From contig NZ_JACCBN010000001.1 of the NCBI RefSeq assembly GCF_013409505.1, positions 1,426,001-1,490,000 of the forward strand: a DNA stretch of 64,000 bases, given 5' to 3'. A program made the position numbers and the translations under genes. This document shows, piece by piece, positions 25,319-34,346 of this stretch (positions are counted from its first letter, which is position 1; the number at the start of each line of letters is the position of its first letter). This DNA comes from Actinomycetospora corticicola (GTDB taxonomy: Bacteria; Actinomycetota; Actinomycetes; Mycobacteriales; Pseudonocardiaceae). The notes under the pieces are model-generated. The model had not been told where the DNA came from. It did not search any database and worked only from the letters and a program-made list of their open reading frames with translations.

Positions 25319-26524
25319 TCAGGACGACGACGAGGACCGGTCCCCCCGGTCCCCGTCGTCGTTCCCGGTGCCCTGCCCGCTCTCCTGCTCCTCGCCGACC
25401 TCGTCGCGACGCTGGCGCTCGCGGTACCCGTAGGCGGCGCGGCGCACGGCCTCCTCGCTGTCGAGGCCGGAGCCGAGGGCGCCGGCCACCGTCGCCAGGC
25501 CGGTGGCCAGCCAGGACAGCAGGAGGTGGTCACCCCACGTCGGAGGTCGTCCCAGGGACTGGGCGAAGACGGACGGCTCGAGGAAGAACAGTGATCCGAG
25601 CAGGGTGAGCACGTACACCGCCGCCGTCATCACCAGCACACCGATGGACAGGGTCAGCACCGTCGACACGTTGAAGAGCCAGACCTCCTCGCGTTCCTCC
25701 GCGTCCTGGGCACGCTCCCACAGGCTGTGGGCGCCGATGATCCACACCACCATCAGCGCCACCGCGACCACCATGGTCAGGGCCAGCTTGGGGGCACCGA
25801 GACGGGTCGAGAGCAACCAGATGGTCGAGTTGATGGTCAGATAGGCGCTCGTGCCGACGACGGCGGCCAGGGCCGTGCGCATCCCCAGCACGAGTTTCCA
25901 CGGCTCGTTGGTGCGCACCATCCCGAGCAGCAGACGGACCCGGCCGTACCCGGGGCTCGTCACGTAACGCCGGGTGTGTCGACCCTCGTCGCCCTCGACG
26001 GCGCGAATCCGACCCAGACGTCGGCCGAGTGCCCGCCCGAGACGGCCCGGGTGGTGCTCCTCCTGGTCGAGCCCCGCGTCGGCGACCCCGGCCAGGTCGG
26101 CGACCAGGCGGACGACGGCGTTGCGGACCTTCTCGTGCTGCCGGACGGCCCCGAACCCGGGCAGGGACAGTCCGGCCACGTTCCGGTCGTGGTCGATGTC
26201 GGCCAGGATCGGGCGGCTCCCGTGCTGGATCGGCAGGTCGGTCAGGTAGACCCCCATGTCCCAGCCGGCCTCCGCGGCGTGGTCGGCCACCGCGTCGAGG
26301 ACCTGCTCGGGGTCCTGGACCGAGGCGGTGACCGGATGGGTCATGGTGCGCACGTCCCAGACCACCTCACCGTCGACGTAGTCGCTGAGCAGGGGCGAGA
26401 GCTGACCGGCCACCTTCTCGGCGACCTCGGTCGGGGTGTCGGGGTCGGCCAGCAGACCGATGACCGTGGTGTCGCGGTCCGACTCCCCGGTCAGGGTGGC
26501 GCCGTGGCGTCCGTGCTCGGACAT
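25319..26524 (-). CDS. Four-TM membrane protein with soluble N-terminal region
   Basis: 401 residues. About 215 cytoplasmic residues (VIGLLADPDTPTEVAEKVA; DLPIQHGSRPILADID) precede four hydrophobic segments (about 222-240, 250-272, 290-325, 345-365). The C-terminal tail is highly charged and ends in five serines. I do not recognise an enzyme; the N-terminal half resembles no transporter component. It starts at ATG 26524 and is divergent from the Pro/Ala-rich protein across about 290 bp. Confidence 0.55.
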   Translation of the reverse strand: MSEHGRHGATLTGESDRDTTVIGLLADPDTPTEVAEKVAGQLSPLLSDYVDGEVVWDVRTMTHPVTASVQDPEQVLDAVADHAAEAGWDMGVYLTDLPIQHGSRPILADIDHDRNVAGLSLPGFGAVRQHEKVRNAVVRLVADLAGVADAGLDQEEHHPGRLGRALGRRLGRIRAVEGDEGRHTRRYVTSPGYGRVRLLLGMVRTNEPWKLVLGMRTALAAVVGTSAYLTINSTIWLLSTRLGAPKLALTMVVAVALMVVWIIGAHSLWERAQDAEEREEVWLFNVSTVLTLSIGVLVMTAAVYVLTLLGSLFFLEPSVFAQSLGRPPTWGDHLLLSWLATGLATVAGALGSGLDSEEAVRRAAYGYRERQRRDEVGEEQESGQGTGNDDGDRGDRSSSSS

Positions 26525-26815
26525 CGTTCCCTCCTCGTCGACCGGTCCCGGCCCCGAGCCCGGGACCGGGCAGGAGGCATCGCCCCCGGGTCGGTCCACC
26601 CTCGCGGGCCGGCCGCACCACCCGCGTCGACCCCACGGGCCCAAGGTGACGCACCGGCCCCGGCCCGTCGGTACGACGACGAGGGCGGCCCGGATCACTC
26701 CCCGTGAGCTGTCACACCGCGCCCTCGGGACGCGATGTCCATTCGGCGGTGTCGCCCTCTCGGGGGCGTCCCTACCGTCTCGGGGCCGGGATCTTCGACA
26801 GCGACGGGGTATGGC
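26525..26815. other. Divergent intergenic region, about 290 bp
   Basis: GC-rich spacer with CCCGG/CCGGG-type short palindromes around 26550-26570. No RNA family, tRNA or clear promoter pair recognised. Its right edge depends on the uncertain start of the next gene (GTG 26816, or GTG/ATG codons from 26735). Confidence 0.35.
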
Positions 26816-27916
26816 GTGGTTGCACAGGCGACACCGACCGTGGACGACGCGCGGGGCGAGGACGAGCCCGGGCCGACCCACCCGTACGTCGAGGCGCTCA
26901 CCGGTCTGCCCGGGGTGGAGCACATCGCGGTGGTCGACGTCTCCGGCCGGCACGTCCTGGGGGAGTGGGGCGGCCCGCCCGGGTCGGCGGGCGCCCTGCT
27001 CGACCGCGCCCGCGAGGCGGCGGATCCGTCGCGCACGGGGCGCCGCGAGCTCGAGGACGTCGTGACGACCACCCCGTCCGCGATCCACCTGTCCCGCCTG
27101 GTGCTGGCGGGACCCGGGCACCCGCAGTCGGTGTGGGTGGCCCTGCGGATCAGCCGCGCCCAGGGGAGTCTGCCCTGGTCGCGGGGGGCCCTCGCGGGGT
27201 TGGACGGTCCGATGGGTGCGTCGCACGCCCCGCGTATCCCGGCGCCACGGGAGGCGCCGGTCGCCTCGGGGGAGCCCGCTCCGACGTTCGTGCCCCCGCC
27301 GCCGGTCCCGGCTCCGGTGGTGGCCGCGCCCCCGGTCGCCCCGGTCGCCCCGGCCGCCCCGGCCGCCCCGAAGGGTCGGGTCGCGCTCACGGCGCGGATC
27401 GCCACGGCCCCGCTCCCCGCGGTGGACCCGGGCGCCGACACCGCCGAGACCACCGAGACCGCGATCGCCCTGCCCGATGCGCCCGCGACCGACGGCCCCG
27501 AGACGGCCGGCCCCGCCGCGGCGGTCACGCACGAGCTCGCACGGCCGGTCCTGGCACCCGCCCCGCCGGCCGACACCGTCGTGCCGGCCGCCGACCCGGG
27601 TCGGCGCAGCTCCTTCGCCCCGGTCATGGTCGTGCTCCCGCCGCCCTCCCCGGTCCCGGAGGACGGCAGGACCGAGGAGCCGGCCCCGATGCCCTACCCG
27701 GTCATCTTCGCGCCCGACCCCACGGCCGAGGAGGCCGACGGCGACGGCAGCGGCAACGACGGGCCCGAGCCGGTCGACGCCCCGGTGTCGGAGGACGCCG
27801 ACCCGCCGGACGCTGCACCCACGCCGACCACGCCGGAGGAGGACGCCGCACCGGCGGCCGACGACGAGCCGCGGGTGGCCCGGCGGCTGATCCACGGCTT
27901 CCGTCGCCGCGCCTGA
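26816..27916 (+). CDS. Roadblock-like N-terminal domain with long Pro/Ala-rich tail
   Basis: About 366 residues from GTG 26816. Residues 20-125 ([25 protein letters not shown] through LVLAGPG and VWVALRISRAQG) look like a Roadblock/LC7-type alpha-beta sandwich. From about 150 on the protein is low-complexity Pro/Ala/Glu, probably disordered, with a basic end (RRLIHGFRRR). Roadblock proteins in actinobacteria often partner small GTPases, but no GTPase gene is nearby. The start is uncertain and the function unknown. Confidence 0.5.
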   Translation: MVAQATPTVDDARGEDEPGPTHPYVEALTGLPGVEHIAVVDVSGRHVLGEWGGPPGSAGALLDRAREAADPSRTGRRELEDVVTTTPSAIHLSRLVLAGPGHPQSVWVALRISRAQGSLPWSRGALAGLDGPMGASHAPRIPAPREAPVASGEPAPTFVPPPPVPAPVVAAPPVAPVAPAAPAAPKGRVALTARIATAPLPAVDPGADTAETTETAIALPDAPATDGPETAGPAAAVTHELARPVLAPAPPADTVVPAADPGRRSSFAPVMVVLPPPSPVPEDGRTEEPAPMPYPVIFAPDPTAEEADGDGSGNDGPEPVDAPVSEDADPPDAAPTPTTPEEDAAPAADDEPRVARRLIHGFRRRA

Positions 27917-27938
27917 GCCCGGCGGCCGTGTGCCGGCG

Positions 27939-27962
27939 CCCGGCCCGCGTCCGCGGGCCGGG
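27939..27962. terminator. Terminator hairpin between convergent genes
   Basis: A perfect 10-bp GC stem (27939-27948 with 27953-27962) and a 4-nt loop, between the stop at 27916 and the end of the leftward permease gene at 27969. Confidence 0.6.
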
Positions 27963-27968
27963 GCGGGC

Positions 27969-28865
27969 TCAGCTCGTGATGTCCTTGCTCCGGAACCACC
28001 AGACCGCGGTCGCCCCGAAGGCCGTGGCCCACACCAGCGCGGTGAGCACGCCCCGCGCCATCTCCGTGCCGTCGACGTCGGCGGTGAGCAGGTCGGTCCA
28101 CGCGAAGGCGTAGTGCGTGGGCAGCACGTTCCGGATCGACCCGAGCGCGTCCACGGTGTCGAGGATCTGCGACAGGATCGACACGAGCACGGCCCCGCCG
28201 ACCGCTCCGAGAGGTGCGTCCGTCGCCACCGACAGCAGCGTCGCGACGCCCGCCACCCACGTCAGCTGCAGCGCGATGTAGACCACCGCGATCGCGAGCC
28301 GCAGCACCCCGGTGCCGTAGGCGAGCGTCTCGCCGGTCGGGGAGGCCAGCGGGCCGTCGCCGTAGACCAGCGTGCCGAGGGCGAGGGCCACCAGCGGCAA
28401 CACCGCGATCACCGTGATCGACAGCAGGCCGGCGACGATCACCTTCTGGCGCAGCAGCCGCACCCGGGGGACCGGGATGGCGAGCAGGTAGCGCAGCGAC
28501 GACCACGACGCCTCGCTCGCCACCGTGTCCCCGAAGAAGAGGGCCACGACCACCACGAACAGGAAGCTCGCCGAGGAGAACAGCGCGAAGATCACGAAGT
28601 TCGGCCCGGAGGTCTGGGCGAGGTCGGTCAGCGAGAGCCCGGCCTGCCCCGACGAGTCGTTCCCGACCGAGAACGCGATCCACAGGATCACCGGCAGGAG
28701 CGCGAACAGGCCGAGGGTGATCTGGGTCCGCCGCCGTCGGAGCTGTCGGAGCAGCTCGATCCGGACGGGCAGGGTGCTTCCCGACGATGCCTCGCGCGGC
28801 CCCAGCCGCACGTCGCCGTCGGTCAGGGCGCCGGCTCCGCCGCGCTGCGCGTCGCGGTCGGTCAT
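27969..28865 (-). CDS. ABC-2 type transporter permease
   Basis: A 298-residue ABC-2 permease with six predicted membrane segments (TLGLFALLPVILWIAFSV; FVIFALFSSASFLFVVVVALFFGD; and later ones) and the motif FFGDTVASEASWSSLRYLL shared with the permease at 35371-36417 (AGDTVAGESGAGTLRYLL). Its ATG 28865 abuts the stop of the upstream hydrolase-ATPase fusion, so both subunits are made together. The substrate is unknown. Confidence 0.85.
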   Translation of the reverse strand: MTDRDAQRGGAGALTDGDVRLGPREASSGSTLPVRIELLRQLRRRRTQITLGLFALLPVILWIAFSVGNDSSGQAGLSLTDLAQTSGPNFVIFALFSSASFLFVVVVALFFGDTVASEASWSSLRYLLAIPVPRVRLLRQKVIVAGLLSITVIAVLPLVALALGTLVYGDGPLASPTGETLAYGTGVLRLAIAVVYIALQLTWVAGVATLLSVATDAPLGAVGGAVLVSILSQILDTVDALGSIRNVLPTHYAFAWTDLLTADVDGTEMARGVLTALVWATAFGATAVWWFRSKDITS

Positions 28866-31753
28866 CAGCGGCTCTCCTCTCCGATGAGGGCCAGGAACGC
28901 GTCCTCGAGCCGCCGCCGGGGACCGACCCCGACGACGGCGACCCCCGCCCCGACCAGCAGCCGTACGACGGCGGAGCGCTCGGCCTCGGTCGCGGCCTCC
29001 GCGATCACCACGTCCTCGCGGTCGGGGTCGGACTCGGCGGCGTACCCGGCGTCGCGCAGCAGGATCACCGCGCGGTCCCGGTCGCCGGTGACCGCCACGG
29101 CCACCTGTCCGCCCGCCACGAGCTCGGCGACCTCACCGGCCGCCACCACCTCGCCGCGGTGCATCACCACGACGTGGTCGCAGGTCTGCTCCACCTCGGC
29201 CAGCAGGTGGCTGGAGACGAGCACGGTGCGGTGCCGCTCGCCTGCGTACTGCTTGAGCACCTCGCGCATGGCGTGGATCTGGGGCGGGTCGAGGCCGTTG
29301 GTCGGTTCGTCGAGCACGAGCAGGTCGGGCAGCCCGAGCATCGCCTGCGCGATCGCGAGCCGCTGCCGCATGCCCTGCGAGTAGGTGCGCACCACCCGGT
29401 CGACCGCGGTGCCCAGCCCGGCGATCTCCAGCGCCTCGTCCATCCGCGCCTCGCCGATGGGTCGCCCGGTCGCCGCCCAGTACAGCTCCAGGTTCGCGCG
29501 CCCCGACAGGTGCGGCAGGAAGCCCGGGCCCTCGACGAACGAGCCGATCCGCCCCAGGACCGGCGCTCCGGGCGTCACCCGCACGCCGAAGACCCGCAGC
29601 TCACCCGCGCTCGGCCGGAGCAGCCCCATGAGCATGCGCAGCGTCGTCGTCTTGCCGGCCCCGTTCGGTCCGAGCAGCCCGAGCACCTGCCCGCGCTCCA
29701 CCCGGAACGACACCTCGCGCACGGCGGTGAACCCGTTGCGGTACCGCTTCGCGAGGCCGCGGACCACCAGCGGCACGTCGACCAGGTCCGGGTCGACCGC
29801 CAGGTCGCCGCCGGGCTCGAGGTCCCGACGACGGCGCCGCGCGGCCACGACGCGCCCGATCACCACCGCGGCGACCACCCCGAGCAGGAGCACCCCGATG
29901 GCCACCAAGGGCCCGGCCGGCACGCTCGACCCGCCGGTCTGCTCACCCGGGACCTCGGGCACGGACAGGGTCCGGTCGGCCAGCGCGATCCGGTACACGG
30001 CGGGATCGGCGGGCGAGGCGAAGCCCTGGTCGGTGGTGGCGATCGCGACCTCGAGGCGGTGCCCGGCCTGCACGGTCGCCGCGACGGCGGGGAGGGTCAC
30101 CGTCACGGTCTGCGTCCCGGCCGGCGCGAGGGCCAGGCGCATGGGCGCCACGGCGTTGCCGAGCAGCGTCCGGGTGTCCGGGGCGCCGTTCTGACCGGGC
30201 GCGACGTCGTAGACCTTGCCGAAGAGCACGGGTCCCGACGTCGGGGCCGGGGCGCCCGGGGCGGTCGTCCCCGTCGTCGTGACGGCGATCCGGACCTGCG
30301 GGGATCCGGAGACGATCGTGCGGTCGGCCAGCGGTTCCGTGCGGAAGGTCGCCGCCTGTCCAGGGAGATCGGCGGCCAGCCGCCCGAGCAGGGCACCGGC
30401 CCCGCCACCTCCGCCGCCGGAGCCGCCACCACCGGAGCCGCCGCCCGACCCGCCGTCGTCACCCTCGTCGTCACCGGAGCCGCCGGACCCACCCGTGGCC
30501 CCGCCGGCGATCGCCGCGAGACCCGGGATCGACGAGATCGAACCGGGGACCCCGCCCGCGGGCGAGACGACGGACTGCTCGTCTCCCGTGAGCGCGAGCC
30601 CGGTCCGGGGTGCCGTCGCCGGGTAGGCGGGCGCGGTGACGACCCGCTGCGTGGGCGCCGATCGGCTGCGCACGCCGGAGGGAAGGGCGTAGGTGAACTC
30701 CGTGGGCGGCGCTGTACCGGCGCCGTCCGCGAGCAGGTAGTGGTCGAGCCACGCCGAGATCCGGGCGTTCGTGCGCGCATCGGGGGACCCGCCGTCGTGG
30801 CCACCGTTGAACCAGGCCACGGCCACCGTCCCGCCGCCCGAGGCGATGGCCCGCGCGTTGGCGTCGGCCTGGTCGAGGCCGAAGAGCGTGTCGTTCTCGC
30901 CCTGCACCAGCAGCGTCGGGGCCTGGATGCGGTTCGCGACGGACGCGGGGGAGGAGCGCTCGAGGTAGCTCGCGAGCGCCGCCGGCTCCCGCCCGGTGCG
31001 CACCGCCTCGACGTACCCGGCACACACCTCGGGGAGGAAGCGCCCGCAGACGTCGGGGGCCTGCCCGGAGCCGCTGCGCGTGCCGATCCCGAAGAACAGC
31101 GACGCCCACGAGCGCTTGAACACCCCGTCCGGCGCGTCCGCGCCCACGGCGGGGGTGGCGGCCGGCAGGGCTCCGGTGGCTGCGTCGTTCGGGAACAGGG
31201 CCTGGCCGAGGTCGTTCCAGGTGATCATCGGGACGGTGACGTCGATCCGCCGGTCGTAGGCGGCGAGCAGGAGGGCGAGCGCCCCGCCGTAGGAGCCGCC
31301 CATGACCCCGACCCGCGGGTCGCCCGGCCCGTCCTGCGTGACCTCGGGGCGCTGCGCGAGCCAGTCCACGAGCTGGGACGCGTCGGCGACCTCGTAGTCG
31401 GGGTTGTTCAGCGCGATCTGCCCGGTGCTCTGCCCGAACCCGCGGGCCGACCACGCCAGCACCACGTAGCCGCGGGCCGCGAGGCTCCGGGCCTCCCCGG
31501 CGACCGAGCGCTTGTCCGCCCCGAACCCGTGCGCGAGGAGCATCGCGGGCGCCGGGGTCCGTGCGGGCAGGTAGAGGGTGGCGTCGAGGGACTGCGGCTG
31601 GTCGCGGGCGGGACCGTCACGCACCTCGATGCGGAGGTCCTGCGTGCGCACCTCGCCGGTCGGCGTCTGCTCCTGGGCGGGCACCGCCTGGGCCGGCGCC
31701 GCGAGGAGCACCCCCAGCAGCACGACCAGGGGCAGCACGAACAGGCGGATCAC
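28865..31753 (-). CDS. Secreted S15-type hydrolase fused through a TM segment to an ABC ATPase
   Basis: 962 residues, three parts. Residues 1-23 are a signal peptide (AQA/V). Residues 35-345 form an alpha/beta hydrolase of the X-Pro dipeptidyl-peptidase/CocE type with S154 (GGSYGG), D288 (GENDTLF) and H319 (NGGHDGG); 455-600 resemble its C-terminal jelly roll, after a Gly/Ser-rich linker (418-451). A TM helix (613-633) and basic RRRRR stop-transfer lead to an ABC ATPase (660-962) with GPNGAGKT (695-702), SQGMRQR signature and LDEPTNGLDP. The hydrolase would be outside and the ATPase inside. The permease follows directly. A frameshift artefact is unlikely, as the frame is continuous. Confidence 0.85.
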   Translation of the reverse strand: MIRLFVLPLVVLLGVLLAAPAQAVPAQEQTPTGEVRTQDLRIEVRDGPARDQPQSLDATLYLPARTPAPAMLLAHGFGADKRSVAGEARSLAARGYVVLAWSARGFGQSTGQIALNNPDYEVADASQLVDWLAQRPEVTQDGPGDPRVGVMGGSYGGALALLLAAYDRRIDVTVPMITWNDLGQALFPNDAATGALPAATPAVGADAPDGVFKRSWASLFFGIGTRSGSGQAPDVCGRFLPEVCAGYVEAVRTGREPAALASYLERSSPASVANRIQAPTLLVQGENDTLFGLDQADANARAIASGGGTVAVAWFNGGHDGGSPDARTNARISAWLDHYLLADGAGTAPPTEFTYALPSGVRSRSAPTQRVVTAPAYPATAPRTGLALTGDEQSVVSPAGGVPGSISSIPGLAAIAGGATGGSGGSGDDEGDDGGSGGGSGGGGSGGGGGGAGALLGRLAADLPGQAATFRTEPLADRTIVSGSPQVRIAVTTTGTTAPGAPAPTSGPVLFGKVYDVAPGQNGAPDTRTLLGNAVAPMRLALAPAGTQTVTVTLPAVAATVQAGHRLEVAIATTDQGFASPADPAVYRIALADRTLSVPEVPGEQTGGSSVPAGPLVAIGVLLLGVVAAVVIGRVVAARRRRRDLEPGGDLAVDPDLVDVPLVVRGLAKRYRNGFTAVREVSFRVERGQVLGLLGPNGAGKTTTLRMLMGLLRPSAGELRVFGVRVTPGAPVLGRIGSFVEGPGFLPHLSGRANLELYWAATGRPIGEARMDEALEIAGLGTAVDRVVRTYSQGMRQRLAIAQAMLGLPDLLVLDEPTNGLDPPQIHAMREVLKQYAGERHRTVLVSSHLLAEVEQTCDHVVVMHRGEVVAAGEVAELVAGGQVAVAVTGDRDRAVILLRDAGYAAESDPDREDVVIAEAATEAERSAVVRLLVGAGVAVVGVGPRRRLEDAFLALIGEESR

Positions 31754-31870
31754 CTCCGGAACCCTAGGTGGCGGCGGTGATGTGGGCGTGCGGAGCGGGG
31801 TTGGCCACCGGAGAGTGAAGTGAAGGACACCCCACGTGGTCGTCGGGCGAGGGCAATGGAATAGTCCGTC

Positions 31871-31990
31871 GTGGAGGGGAGTATCCCCGGAACCACTGCG
31901 AGCGCCTCGTCAGCACGACAGCCGGAAGATGTCCGGGGCGCACGGCGCGCCGACCCGTGACGGGCCGGTCGTGGGAGAGACCTCCGGTGT
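31871..31990 (+). promoter_or_regulatory. Probable yybP-ykoY (manganese) riboswitch
   Basis: Upstream of a TerC-family gene are, in order: GGGGAGTA (31876-31883), CGTCAGCA (31908-31915) and GAGAGACCT (31975-31983), bounded by GGAGG/CCTCC (31873-31877 and 31981-31985), which can close the P1 stem. These are the conserved pieces of the Mn2+-sensing yybP-ykoY aptamer, which commonly controls TerC/MntP-type genes. The ribosome binding site starts about 24 nt after the P1 strand. Confidence 0.72.
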
Positions 31991-32018
31991 GGTGCCGACC
32001 TTCCCACCGGAGGAATCC

Positions 32019-33047
32019 GTGTTGCTGTCTGCTGTGCCGGGGCCCGTCGCGGCCACCGGGGGTGAGCCCTTCTGGGTGTGGGCCCTGACCATCGCCGGTC
32101 TCGCCGTGATCTTCGCGGTCGACCTGTGGGCGGGCCGTCAGCCCGCCGAGGTGACGATGCGCCAGGCCGGGCGGGGCGTGGCGATCTACGTCGGGCTCGC
32201 CGTCCTCTTCGCGGCCGGGCTCCTGGTGTTCGGCGGGCAGCCGCAGGCGACCGCGTTCATCGCGGGGTACGTCACGGAGTACTCGCTGTCGGTGGACAAC
32301 CTGTTCGTGTTCCTGCTGATCATGACCGCGTTCCAGGTCCCGAAGGCGTTCCAGCACCGGGTGCTGCTGGTCGGGATCCTCATCGCCCTGGTGATGCGCG
32401 GCGGGTTCATCCTCGCCGGCGCCGCGGTGATCGAACGGTTCTCCTGGGTGTTCTACCTCTTCGGCGCCTTCCTGGTGATCACCGCGGTGAAGGTGTGCTT
32501 CGAGGGTTCCGACGACGGCGAGGAGGAGTTCCGGGAGAACGTCCTGCTGCGCGGGCTGCGCCGGGTCGTGCCGGTGACCGAGGACTTCCGCGACGCGAAG
32601 CTGACCGTGCGGGAGGCGGGGCGGCGGATGATCACCCCGATGCTGATGGTGATGATCGCCATCGGGCTGACCGACCTGCTGTTCGCCCTGGACTCCATCC
32701 CGGCGATCTTCGGGCTCACCAAGGACCCCTACATCGTCTTCACCGCCAACGCCTTCGCCCTGCTCGGGCTGCGCCAGCTGTACTTCCTGCTCGGCGGGCT
32801 GCTCTCCCGGCTGGTGTACCTGCAGTACGGGCTCGGGGTGATCCTGGCGTTCATCGGGGTCAAACTGGTCCTCGAAGCCCTGCACACCAACACCGTGCCG
32901 TTCATCCACGCCGGCCGGCCGGTGGACGTGCCGCTGATCGGGATCGAGCTCTCCCTCGCCGTGATCATCGGCGTCCTCGCCGTCACCACCGTCGCCAGCC
33001 TCATCCGCACCCGGGCGAGCAAGGACCGCGATCTCGAATCGGTGTGA
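32019..33047 (+). CDS. TerC/Alx family membrane protein, probable Mn2+ exporter
   Basis: A 342-residue polytopic protein with about nine hydrophobic segments and the family's acidic membrane motifs SVDNLFVF (D93), ALDSIPAIFG and VDLWAGR. TerC-family proteins under Mn2+ riboswitches export manganese or load secreted metalloenzymes (family knowledge). It starts at GTG 32019 after GGAGGA (32009-32014); the frame extends upstream through the riboswitch, but that part is noncoding. It is likely induced by Mn2+. Confidence 0.85.
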   Translation: MLLSAVPGPVAATGGEPFWVWALTIAGLAVIFAVDLWAGRQPAEVTMRQAGRGVAIYVGLAVLFAAGLLVFGGQPQATAFIAGYVTEYSLSVDNLFVFLLIMTAFQVPKAFQHRVLLVGILIALVMRGGFILAGAAVIERFSWVFYLFGAFLVITAVKVCFEGSDDGEEEFRENVLLRGLRRVVPVTEDFRDAKLTVREAGRRMITPMLMVMIAIGLTDLLFALDSIPAIFGLTKDPYIVFTANAFALLGLRQLYFLLGGLLSRLVYLQYGLGVILAFIGVKLVLEALHTNTVPFIHAGRPVDVPLIGIELSLAVIIGVLAVTTVASLIRTRASKDRDLESV

Positions 33048-33125
33048 GGCCTCACGGCGCCCGCGCCTCACGGATGGCACTCTCGATGACGTGAGCGCGG
33101 ACGCCGGCACGGATCTCGAGACTCG

Positions 33126-34346
33126 GTGACGGCTGTCCTCGACCGCCTGCGCCCGGGGGGCGACGGCGGGACGCCCCCGCCCATCCGGTCGATCCGGGTC
33201 CGGCGCTGGACCGTCGTCGCGGTGGTGGCGGCGCTCCTCGTGGCGATCCCCGCCGTCGTGGCCGCCTGGCCCGTGTCGCCCGCCGTCCAGGTGTCCCCGA
33301 CGGAGCTGCGCGATCGGGTCGCCGCCTCCGGGAACCTCCCGTGGTCCGGGTACGCCGAGGCATCCGGCGGCCTGAACCTGCCCGACGTCGCACAGTTCTC
33401 CGACGTCACCACGCTGCTGTCCGGGACCTCGCGGCTGCGCGGCTGGTACGCGGCGCCCGACCGGGTGCGGGTCGACCAGCTCTACGCGGGCGGCGAGCGC
33501 AGCCGCTACACCACGGCGACCGGCCAGGTGGTGTGGGACTACGGCGCGCAGCTGCTCACCTACGTCCGGCGGGACCCGCTCGTGCGGCTGCCCCGCCCGG
33601 ACGACCTGCTCCCGCCCCAGCTCGCACGGCGGCTGCTCTCCGGGACCCTGCCCGACGATCCCGTGTCCGGTCTGCCGGCCCGACGCGTCGCCGGGGTGGA
33701 CGCGGCGGGGTTCCGCGTCACGATCGCCGACCCGCGCACCACGGTGGGCGCGCTCGACGTCTGGGCCGACCCGGTCGACGGCCTCCCGGTCGCGGTCGAG
33801 GTGCGCACGAAGAGCGCCGCGGGGGCGCTCGCGGGAGGACCCGTCGTCGGGACCAGCTTCCTCGAGCTCGACCGCGAGGTGCCGGACCCGGCGGTGTTCG
33901 TGGCCCAGCCGACGCCCGGCGTCGGGGTGACCCGCAGCCCCACCTCGGACCTGTTCGGCGTGCTCGGCCGCGGCAGCCCGGACGCCGTGCCGCCCGCGGT
34001 GGACGGCGTCGACCGGGTGACGCCGCAGCGCGGGTTCGCGGCGATCGGGAAGTACGGGACGACGTTGTCGCAGCTGATCGTGGTCCCGCTGCCCGCCGAC
34101 ATCGCCTCCTCGCTGCTCGACAACATCGACGACGCCGGGTCCGCCGGCCGGACCATCACGGTCACCGCCCCGGAGAACGCGACCGGGCGCACCGCCAACG
34201 CGACCGCCGGCGCCCTCGAGTCCTCGCTGCTGCGCCTGGCCGTGCTCCGCGTGGGCAACCGGGCGTGGGCGGTCGGTGGGCTCGTGACCGACGACGTCCT
34301 CGACCGCGCCGTGACCGACATCGCCGCCGACTCTGGAGCACCGTGA
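33126..34346 (+). CDS. LolA/RseB-like exported protein linked to an ABC-2 transporter
   Basis: 406 residues. An N-terminal anchor helix (about 27-47) precedes an extracytoplasmic domain with an unclosed beta-barrel pattern as in LolA/MucB-RseB proteins (LLSGTSRLRGWYAAPDRVRVDQL, TGQVVWDYG, VDAAGFRVTIADPRTTVGALDVWADPVDGLPVAVEV). Such proteins bind lipid or lipoprotein. It starts at GTG 33126. It overlaps the ATPase gene by 4 bp (GTGA), so it is probably the substrate-handling partner of that exporter. Confidence 0.7.
   Translation: MTAVLDRLRPGGDGGTPPPIRSIRVRRWTVVAVVAALLVAIPAVVAAWPVSPAVQVSPTELRDRVAASGNLPWSGYAEASGGLNLPDVAQFSDVTTLLSGTSRLRGWYAAPDRVRVDQLYAGGERSRYTTATGQVVWDYGAQLLTYVRRDPLVRLPRPDDLLPPQLARRLLSGTLPDDPVSGLPARRVAGVDAAGFRVTIADPRTTVGALDVWADPVDGLPVAVEVRTKSAAGALAGGPVVGTSFLELDREVPDPAVFVAQPTPGVGVTRSPTSDLFGVLGRGSPDAVPPAVDGVDRVTPQRGFAAIGKYGTTLSQLIVVPLPADIASSLLDNIDDAGSAGRTITVTAPENATGRTANATAGALESSLLRLAVLRVGNRAWAVGGLVTDDVLDRAVTDIAADSGAP

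Noticed and set aside
28865-31753. Artificial fusion by frameshift of a hydrolase and an ATPase gene
   Set aside because: The frame is continuous through a plausible TM helix and stop-transfer segment, with no second start or ribosome binding site at the junction.
28787-31780. Open frame of about 1000 codons on the plus strand opposite the hydrolase-ABC fusion
   Set aside because: Low-complexity Arg/Gly/His sequence antisense to a protein with clear motifs; typical GC-rich shadow.
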